Shown: positions 25,471-31,681 of the stretch, piece after piece
How the letters are laid out: every line of letters starts with the position of its first letter
How positions within the stretch are numbered: position 1 is the first letter of the stretch
NCBI RefSeq assembly: GCF_002803075.1
Contig: NZ_NNBK01000022.1
Span: forward strand, 1-64,000
Length of the DNA stretch: 64,000 nt
Direction of reading: 5' to 3'
Source of the DNA: Streptomyces sp. CB01373
GTDB taxonomy: Bacteria > Actinomycetota > Actinomycetes > Streptomycetales > Streptomycetaceae
The notes under the pieces: generated by a model
What the model was told of the DNA's origin: nothing
Database searches by the model: none
Seen by the model: only the letters and a program-made list of their open reading frames with translations
Translations under genes and position numbers: made by a program

Positions 25471-26310
25471 GTGCCGGACCAGACGACTCCCAACCCCTTC
25501 GAGGGTTTTCCGCAACCCGCGCAGGCCGTGCCCCTGCGCGTCGTCGTGGCCGACGACAACCCCGTGGTCCGCGCCGGCCTGACGGCGCTGCTCTCCGGCC
25601 GCGCGGACATCACGGTGGTCGCGGAGGCCGCCGACGGCCGCGCCGCCTGGGAGGCCGCCCAGCAGCACCGCCCCGACGTCGTCCTGCTCGACGTCCGCAT
25701 GCCCGGCGTGGACGGCCTCTCCGCCCTGCCGTACCTGGTCCGGATCGCCCCGGTGATGATGCTGACCTACAGCAGCGAGTCGGAAATCGTCCAGGAGGCC
25801 CTGCGCCTGGGCGCGGGCGGCTACCTGGTCCACGGCGAGTTCACGGCCGGCCAACTCGTCACCGCCGTACGTGACGTCAAGGAGGGCAGGGCCCACTTCA
25901 CCCCTACGGCGGCGGGTGCGCTGGTGGCCCGACTACGCCGCGACCAGCCGCCAGAAGATGCGATTGCACACGATCACACTTTCCTAACGTCGCAAGAAAC
26001 AGGACTTCCTGCGAAAACTCTTTCGCATCTGCAACCATCTGTGGGACAGTCTTCGTCTGGATGGACAGGTGGCCGTCCGGCCGCCGTCGACAGGTCGAGG
26101 TTCCAACTCAGCGCGAGGGAGGCGGAGATCATGGACCTCATCGCGTCCGGCATGACCAACCAGCAGATCGCCGCCACCTGCTTCATCAGCGAGAAGACCG
26201 TCAAGAACCACATCAACCGCATCTTCGCCAAGCTCCACAGCACCAGCCGCTCCGAGGCCGCCGCCAAGTGGCTCGGCACGGCACCGGGTTCGTCACGAGG
26301 GCTGGGGTGA
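25471..26310 (+). CDS. NarL/LuxR-type response regulator, Tad locus
   Basis: A 279-residue regulator. The receiver domain (VVVADDNPVVRAG, phospho-Asp in VVLLDVRMPG) is followed by a linker and a LuxR helix-turn-helix (LSAREAEIMDLIASGMTNQQ, SEKTVKNHINRIFAKL). The linker (25955-26065) is markedly A+T-rich compared with its surroundings. The GTG at 25471 follows GAGGAGG; an ATG at 25417, overlapping the kinase stop, would add 18 residues. It is the cognate partner of the upstream kinase. Confidence 0.9.
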   Translation: MPDQTTPNPFEGFPQPAQAVPLRVVVADDNPVVRAGLTALLSGRADITVVAEAADGRAAWEAAQQHRPDVVLLDVRMPGVDGLSALPYLVRIAPVMMLTYSSESEIVQEALRLGAGGYLVHGEFTAGQLVTAVRDVKEGRAHFTPTAAGALVARLRRDQPPEDAIAHDHTFLTSQETGLPAKTLSHLQPSVGQSSSGWTGGRPAAVDRSRFQLSAREAEIMDLIASGMTNQQIAATCFISEKTVKNHINRIFAKLHSTSRSEAAAKWLGTAPGSSRGLG

Positions 26311-26458
26311 GGCGTGATGACGACGGTGCGGGGGAGGCGGGCCCGGGTCCTGCTTTGGGCCCGGGATTGGGTCCGGGGACCCTCTGACGGACGGGGTGTT
26401 CCGGCATACGTTTCCGGTGTCGCAAGCGGCACCGAGACCGAACCCGGAGGGGAACACC

Positions 26459-26695
26459 ATGACCGACCTGATGCTGAAGACCGCGGTCGCGACCAAGGTC
26501 CGCGTGAACGGCTGGAAGAACACCACGGCCGAGTCGCTGCGCCGCCGCGCCGACGACCGGGGGCAGACCGCGGTCGAGTACCTGGGCATCATCGCGGTGG
26601 TGGTGGCGATCGTGCTGGCGATCACGGGGACGGACATCGGAAAGTCGATCTTCGATGCGATTACGACCAAGATCTCCGAGGTCACCGGCGGGTGA
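26459..26695 (+). CDS. Flp-family major pilin
   Basis: A 78-residue Flp prepilin: a long basic leader (about 37 residues), then DDRG|QTAVEYLGIIAVVVAI with Gly before the cut and Glu at +5, a hydrophobic helix and a short tail ending SEVTGG. The ATG at 26459 follows GGAGGGG. A 148-bp G+C-rich gap separates it from the response regulator, so it may have its own promoter. This is the expected structural subunit of the pilus. Confidence 0.92.
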   Translation: MTDLMLKTAVATKVRVNGWKNTTAESLRRRADDRGQTAVEYLGIIAVVVAIVLAITGTDIGKSIFDAITTKISEVTGG

Positions 26696-27291
26696 CGCGG
26701 CCGCGCAGGTACGGCGACGCAGGGCAGGCCTTCCCCATCTACATCACGGTGGTGGGGGGCCTGCTCTTTCTCGCGTTCGCATACCTGGCGGTCGGCCAGG
26801 CGGCGGCCAACCGAAACGGGGCGCAGACGGCGGCCGACGCGGCGGCCCTGGCGGCGGCACAGGACACCCGGGACCAGCTGGCGGGCAAGTGGGCCGACAT
26901 CGTGCTCGATCCCACCAAGTGGCAGGACCTCCTTGATGGCAGGGCGGCGCACATGGACGGTTGCTGGCGTGCGTACCAGCTCGCGCAGCAGAACGAAGCC
27001 CATGTGGACCGCTGTCAGCCGTCGTTGTTGAGGTACACGGTGTTCGTCCAGGCCGACAAGTCGGTAGGGGAGTCGATTGTCCCCGGCACCGAGGGCGAGC
27101 ACTCCAAGGCGCATGCCAGAGCCGTCATCGAGCCGCTCTGCTCGTTCAACCCTCCCCTTGGTGATTCCGAGGACAAGGACGTACTCCCGCGACTCACCTG
27201 CAAGAACAACAGGTACTGGGACCTCGATCCGCACCATCTCACGGACCTGCCGCGCCCCGAGGACCTCTTCGACGTCCACCTGGCCGACTGA
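26692..27291 (+). CDS. TadG-like pilus-associated membrane protein
   Basis: A 199-residue protein starting at a GTG overlapping the pilin stop (GTGA). The leader DAG|QAFPIYITVVGGLLFLAFAY resembles TadE/TadG signals but has Ile instead of Glu at +5. GAQTAADAAALAAAQ follows the helix, as in actinobacterial TadG-like proteins. The Cys-containing ectodomain (DGCWRAYQL, DRCQPS, EPLCSF, LTCKNN) is probably disulfide-bonded. It is likely a pilus-tip or minor component. Confidence 0.78.
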   Translation: MTRPRRYGDAGQAFPIYITVVGGLLFLAFAYLAVGQAAANRNGAQTAADAAALAAAQDTRDQLAGKWADIVLDPTKWQDLLDGRAAHMDGCWRAYQLAQQNEAHVDRCQPSLLRYTVFVQADKSVGESIVPGTEGEHSKAHARAVIEPLCSFNPPLGDSEDKDVLPRLTCKNNRYWDLDPHHLTDLPRPEDLFDVHLAD

Positions 27292-27325
27292 CAAGCGAAC
27301 GACGAGTGACGAAGGAAGCAGAGTG

Positions 27326-27898
27326 ATGAGCATTCGGTTCACTGCGAAGGCCCGTAGGGGGTTGGTCGCTTTGACCGTGGCGGCCGGCTTGGCCCTCGGT
27401 GCGGCCGGTTGCGGCGGCGACGACAAGAAGCCGGATGCGTCGGCATCCGCCACCAAAGGTGGTGGATCCAAGCCGAGTACTCAGGAAGGACAGGACGACG
27501 CGCCCCTTGCCGAACTCAGGGGACCGAGCGGCCTGATCCTGAAAATCACAGCTGCCAAACGTGACTCTGGGGGGTTCGTCACGATCAACGCCGATCTCAA
27601 GAACGACGGGAGCAAGACGGCGGTGCTCTCATCCCAGCTCACGGGCAATGAGACCGAGATTATGAAGAACGGTAGGTCCTTCGGCGGTGCCACTCTCGTG
27701 GACTCCAAGGAGAAGAAGCGCTACTACGTGCTGCGGGACACCGATGGGCGACCGCTCACCACGACCGGTGTGCAGACGATCAAGTCCGGCGACACCATCC
27801 CCATCTTCCTGCAGTTCCCGGCGCCGCCAGCCAGCACGGACGAGGTCAGCTTCCAGCTCCCGACGTTCGCCGAAGCCACCATCAAGATCTCCGGGTGA
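27326..27898 (+). CDS. lipoprotein, Tad locus
   Basis: A 190-residue lipoprotein: signal peptide with lipobox-like AAGC (GLALGAAGCGGDDKK), a Ser/Thr/Lys spacer and an immunoglobulin-like domain (LILKITAAKRDSGGFVTINA) resembling DUF4352-type folds. ATG 27326 (or GTG 27323) follows GAAGGAAG. It lies between the TadG-like and OmpA-domain genes, all in one direction, so it is probably part of the envelope portion of the pilus system. Confidence 0.78.
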   Translation: MSIRFTAKARRGLVALTVAAGLALGAAGCGGDDKKPDASASATKGGGSKPSTQEGQDDAPLAELRGPSGLILKITAAKRDSGGFVTINADLKNDGSKTAVLSSQLTGNETEIMKNGRSFGGATLVDSKEKKRYYVLRDTDGRPLTTTGVQTIKSGDTIPIFLQFPAPPASTDEVSFQLPTFAEATIKISG

Positions 27899-27905
27899 GG
27901 CCCCG

Positions 27906-28532
27906 ATGACCCCCACCCGTCTCACCCTGGCCCTCACCGCCGCCGGTGTCATGGTCGCCGCGAACCTCTACGGTGCTGTGGCCGCCCGTGCCGACAGTGG
28001 TCCCAGCGTGCCCCCAGGCACCGAGCCGTCCGCCTCCGCCCCCGTGAAGGTCGACCCGAGCGATCCCGACCTCAAGCTGCCCGAGGGGGCCACCCTCGCC
28101 GAGCCCAAGGTGCTGGACATCAAGTCGGTGGTCGAGGAGCAGGGCGGTGAGGAACGCCGTGAGGACACCAACACGGACGTGACGTTCGCCCTCCAGGCCG
28201 AGGTGCTGTTCGCCAAGGACAGTGCGAAACTGAGCAGTCAGGCGAAGGCCCGCATCGACAGGATCGCGCAGGAGATCAAGAAGCAGAAGCCGGACCAGGT
28301 CCGTGTCTTCGGCTTCACGGACAACCTCGGCACCCACGCGCACGGCGTGGTCCTGTCCAAGCAGCGCGCCAACGCCGTCCAGGACATCCTCTCCCAGGAG
28401 TTGAACGACTCGAACATCACCTTCGACGTGCGCGGTTACGCCGAGCAGTACCCCATCGCGGACAACTCCACGGAGGACGGCCGCAAGAAGAACCGCCGAG
28501 TGGAGGTCACGTTCCCCCGCACCCAGAACTGA
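27906..28532 (+). CDS. OmpA-domain secreted protein, Tad locus
   Basis: A 208-residue protein with an N-terminal signal peptide or anchor (ending AAARA), an acidic Pro-rich stretch and a C-terminal OmpA-like domain. The peptidoglycan-binding motif is recognisable as VRVFGFTDNLGTHAHGVVLS followed by KQRANAVQDIL. The start is 7 bp after the lipoprotein stop. In a Gram-positive it should bind the thick peptidoglycan and could anchor the pilus machine. Confidence 0.85.
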   Translation: MTPTRLTLALTAAGVMVAANLYGAVAARADSGPSVPPGTEPSASAPVKVDPSDPDLKLPEGATLAEPKVLDIKSVVEEQGGEERREDTNTDVTFALQAEVLFAKDSAKLSSQAKARIDRIAQEIKKQKPDQVRVFGFTDNLGTHAHGVVLSKQRANAVQDILSQELNDSNITFDVRGYAEQYPIADNSTEDGRKKNRRVEVTFPRTQN

Positions 28533-28603
28533 CTTGCGACCACAGCGTGGACCTTCTCGCCGCACAGCTTGGCCCGTGCCGGTGTAACGCCGATCGGCCG
28601 GCT

Positions 28604-28795
28604 CTACAGCAGGTGATCGGCCCTCCCCGCCTTGATCTCCCGGATAAGGGTGCGGAGGGCTTCGCGGCTGTCGGTCAGGGGGTGGTCCTCCTGCCCGGCG
28701 ACGGCGATGTAGGCGTTGCCTTCGACGTCGGTCCCTATGCGGAAGCAGTTGGCGCCTTCTCCGCAGAAGGGATCTTCCCAGGTGATGGCCGGCAT
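28604..28795 (-). CDS. small DUF397-like protein of a WhiJ-type triad
   Basis: A 63-residue acidic protein. TWEDPFCGEGANCFRIG and the closing LRTLIREIKAGRADHLL follow the layout of DUF397 proteins, although the sequence is divergent. It starts 12 bp after the XRE gene behind AAGGAG. Known DUF397 proteins act with a WhiJ-like DNA-binding partner and an AbaA-like ATPase in Streptomyces development. Confidence 0.72.
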   Translation of the reverse strand: MPAITWEDPFCGEGANCFRIGTDVEGNAYIAVAGQEDHPLTDSREALRTLIREIKAGRADHLL

Positions 28796-28807
28796 GGTGG
28801 TGGCTCC

Positions 28808-29659
28808 TTAGAGTTCGCTGACAAGGCCGCGAATGAAGTCGCGTGAGGGCCCTGGGGCGAGTGCCGCTGCCTTTGCGGCGGCGAGCATGGCCCGGTACTT
28901 GGCGAGTTGGGTCTCCGAGTCGATGAACTCCGGCCCGTGAGTGCTGTCGAGTTCCACGGTGTCGAGTTGAGGCACGGACGACTCGGCGTACAGGACCGAC
29001 TGGCCCGCTCCGGGGAAGCCACCCGCTTTGAAGGGAATGACCCACAGCGTTACGGCCTCGCGCTCGGACATGGTCAGCAGGTGCGCCAGCTGCTGCCGGG
29101 CCACGGCAGATCCTCCGAACGCCATGCGCAGAGCTGCCTCGTGGAGGATGACGTCAAGTTCGGGTGGCGTCGGGTGGTCGAGCACCTGCTGCCGGTCCAG
29201 GCGTTGCGAGACGCGGACCTCTACATCCGCCGGTGACAAGGCGGGGATCACCGCTTGGAAGACAGCGCGGGCGTGTTCCTCGGTCTGCAGCAGTCCCGGC
29301 AGGTGCACGCTTACTGACATGCGTACGCGTACGGCGTGCCACTCCATCTCGGCGATGTCCAGGAAGGCATTGGGCAGTTGACCGCGATAGGACTCCCACC
29401 ACCCCTTGTCTCTGTCGGCGGCCATGGCGGCCAGAGCCTCGACAAGGGCTTGATCCGAACACCCGTAGTTGCTCGCCAGCGTGCGTACGCGTTCAGGGCT
29501 GATGCCTGAGCGGCCGGACTCCATGTTGGGCACGTTCGTTCGCGGGACGCTCAGCAACCCGGCGGCGGCCTCGGTCGTCATCCCAGCCGCGACCCGCAGT
29601 TTGCGAAGCTCCAGGCCCAAGCGCCGTTGACGTGCCGTTGGTGCGCTTCTGGGCGCCAT
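28808..29659 (-). CDS. XRE-family regulator with DUF5753 domain (WhiJ-like)
   Basis: A 283-residue protein. The N-terminal helix-turn-helix (AAGMTTEAAAGLLSVPRTNV, MESGRSGISPERV) is followed by the DUF5753 domain (LPGLLQTEEHARAVF, QSVLYAESSVPQLDTVEL). ATG 29659 follows AGGAGGGG; an in-frame reading upstream has none. It is divergent from the ATPase gene and upstream of the DUF397-like gene, the standard actinobacterial triad. A palindrome at 29753-29764 may be its operator. Confidence 0.9.
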   Translation of the reverse strand: MAPRSAPTARQRRLGLELRKLRVAAGMTTEAAAGLLSVPRTNVPNMESGRSGISPERVRTLASNYGCSDQALVEALAAMAADRDKGWWESYRGQLPNAFLDIAEMEWHAVRVRMSVSVHLPGLLQTEEHARAVFQAVIPALSPADVEVRVSQRLDRQQVLDHPTPPELDVILHEAALRMAFGGSAVARQQLAHLLTMSEREAVTLWVIPFKAGGFPGAGQSVLYAESSVPQLDTVELDSTHGPEFIDSETQLAKYRAMLAAAKAAALAPGPSRDFIRGLVSEL

Positions 29660-29752
29660 GCTCCCCTCCTGCCCCGTTGCCTGACGGGAGTCAGTCTGCC
29701 CCCGGGATCGGCGGCCGGTCCACTCGATGGGGGTCGATTTCGGCAAGTTGGT

Positions 29753-29764
29753 AGTACGTGTACT
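29753..29764. promoter_or_regulatory. palindrome in the WhiJ-type divergent promoter
   Basis: AGTAC-GT-GTACT lies between the divergent XRE and ATPase genes. It is a plausible autoregulatory site for the XRE protein. Confidence 0.45.
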
Positions 29765-29909
29765 CCGCGATGTTCTACCGTCTGTGACAGGTCGACCACG
29801 ACCCCCCGCTGCCGCGCGGAAGTGCATCGCCTATGCCATGCCAGGCCCGGGTGACAGGCCACCGTGCGCGAGGCGAGGAACAACCACTCCACCGATCAAA
29901 GGAGTTGTC

Positions 29910-30422
29910 ATGCCTGTCGCTACGACCTCCGCCTGCCTGCCCTACACGCCCACGGACCTGCCGCCCGTCCCGCCCGCCCTGGAATCCCTCACGTACAGCC
30001 TCACCCTCCCGGCCGCACCGCAGAGCCCGGCGATCGTCAGGGCGACGATCCGCACGGTCCTCGACGCACACGGCCTCGCCGACATGGCCGACGCGGTCGT
30101 ACAGGTGGCGAGCGAACTCGTCGCCTGTGCCTGCCGTTTCACCACCTCTCCTGAGGTGTACGTATGCCTCCGCTACGGCGAGGACGCGCTCCGCGTGGTC
30201 CTCTACGACGCGCACCCCCGGCACCAGCACCCCCGCCTCGCCGCCGCCTGCGACGCCCGCCGCCGCTCGGCGCTGCGCCTGCCAGCCTGTGTGGTCCGGG
30301 CGTGCGGCGGTGACTGGGGCTTCGGTGACGCCCGCGAGCCCGGCGGCGGTACGCGGATGTGGGCGGTCCTGCCGAGGGAGGGTGCCAGCGCGTACATCAC
30401 CGATGGCCACACGAATGAGTGA
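29910..30422 (+). CDS. AbaA/RsbW-like ATPase-fold regulator
   Basis: A 170-residue protein with the GHKL fold of anti-sigma-like kinases: the N-box-like stretch VQVASELVACACRF replaces the usual E-x2-N-N. GGDWGFGDAREPGGGTRMWA resembles the G-box region but lacks a clear G-x-G pair. ATG 29910 follows AAAGGAG. It is the third member of the WhiJ-type triad. Loss of the asparagine suggests a protein-binding rather than kinase role, which is inference. Confidence 0.82.
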   Translation: MPVATTSACLPYTPTDLPPVPPALESLTYSLTLPAAPQSPAIVRATIRTVLDAHGLADMADAVVQVASELVACACRFTTSPEVYVCLRYGEDALRVVLYDAHPRHQHPRLAAACDARRRSALRLPACVVRACGGDWGFGDAREPGGGTRMWAVLPREGASAYITDGHTNE

Positions 30423-30557
30423 GGGCAGCCCGAAAGCCGGCCGGGCGGAGCGGCCTCGCCCGCCAAAGCAGTTCGGTGACGGTTCCTGCCCAGTTCGCTG
30501 TGACGCTGTGGCCGTCTCAAGGTGCCGAAAGTGGTCCTGGCGTCGCACCCGTCGGGA

Positions 30558-31487
30558 TCATGGGCACCCCAGGGCCTGGCGGAGCGGGCGGAGGATGGAC
30601 GGGGGGTGGTGGGTGTCGGACCAGGTGAAGCGGAGGAGGGTCAGGCCGGGGAGGAGGGTGGTCAGGCGGTTCTGGCGCAGGCGGTCCTGGTAGAGGGCCT
30701 GGGGCAGGCTGTGGGGGGCTTTGCCGTCCGCCTCCACGCCCACCAGGTGGGTGGGCCAGCCCAGGTCGATGCGGTAGGAGCGGCCTTGCTGCGGGTCCGG
30801 GATGTGCCACTGGAGGAGGGGCGGGGGGAGGCCGTCGTCCAGGCAGATGAGGCGTACCCGGGTCTCCAGGGGGGATTCGGCCCGGCCATCGGCCAGGCGC
30901 AGCCAGGCCCGGGCCCTGGGTGCGTGGGGGCGGCCGGACAGGTGGGCCGGGATGGCGAGGAGGTCGCCCTGGGACAGCAGGCCCTGGTGGAGGGCCGAGT
31001 CCAGCACGCTCACCGCCTCCACGCGCGGCAGTTGGAGCAGGAGGTCCGCGCAGGTGCGGGTTGGGGTGGTCAGGGGGATGCCGTGCAGTGCCGTGCGGGC
31101 GGTGGGGCAGAGGGGGGTCCGGTGGACGCGGATGCCTGGGCGGCTGCGGATCTCCCCGCCGGGTGGGGTGGCCAGATGCAGGGTGCCGTCGTCCCTGGGG
31201 AGGCCCTGGATACCCAGGAGGCGTGCGGCTGTGGGGCCTGCGGCCACCACGTGTGGGCCGCAGGTGAGGAGGGCGCCGCGTACCCGGGAACGCAGTGACG
31301 GTCCATGGTCGTCCCGCCCCACCCAGTAGCTGCCCCGGGTCAGCGGAACCCACTGGCCGGACCTGGTCATTCGCCGCACGGTGTTCCAGTCGGCGCCGGC
31401 AGCCCTGAGTTGCGGGGCCGTCACCACCCAGTCCTGCAGCGAGGCAGTGGCGCGGACCCGTCGGAGGATCTCGCTACTGATCGTCAT
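30558..31487 (-). CDS. AbiEi-antitoxin-like / DUF559 (VSR-type) protein
   Basis: A 309-residue protein. The N-terminal winged-helix region (TAPQLRAAGADWNTVRRMTR, WVPLTRGSYWVG) resembles AbiEi antitoxins. The C-terminal DUF559 domain has GRAESPLETRVRL and a VSR-like catalytic block around YRIDLGWPTHLVGVEADGK. Such proteins are common orphan loci in actinobacteria. ATG 31487 has no ribosome site; CATAGT eight bases upstream suggests a leaderless transcript. Nuclease activity is unproven. Confidence 0.8.
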   Translation of the reverse strand: MTISSEILRRVRATASLQDWVVTAPQLRAAGADWNTVRRMTRSGQWVPLTRGSYWVGRDDHGPSLRSRVRGALLTCGPHVVAAGPTAARLLGIQGLPRDDGTLHLATPPGGEIRSRPGIRVHRTPLCPTARTALHGIPLTTPTRTCADLLLQLPRVEAVSVLDSALHQGLLSQGDLLAIPAHLSGRPHAPRARAWLRLADGRAESPLETRVRLICLDDGLPPPLLQWHIPDPQQGRSYRIDLGWPTHLVGVEADGKAPHSLPQALYQDRLRQNRLTTLLPGLTLLRFTWSDTHHPPSILRPLRQALGCP

Positions 31488-31681
31488 GCCGCACTATGAC
31501 GCAGGGCCCTGATGGGGCGTCCGGGGCTGTGGAAAACTCACCCGCCCCCTGCTCCCGCTCCGGTTCCCGCTCTTCCCGCCTTCCGGGAACTGGGTGCGGT
31601 TTTGGGCCCGCGGACCCATCCTGGGCGGCCGGCTGTTTCCTAACCTCGGTTGGAGTCGTGCGCCAACCGGGGGGAGGGCAC

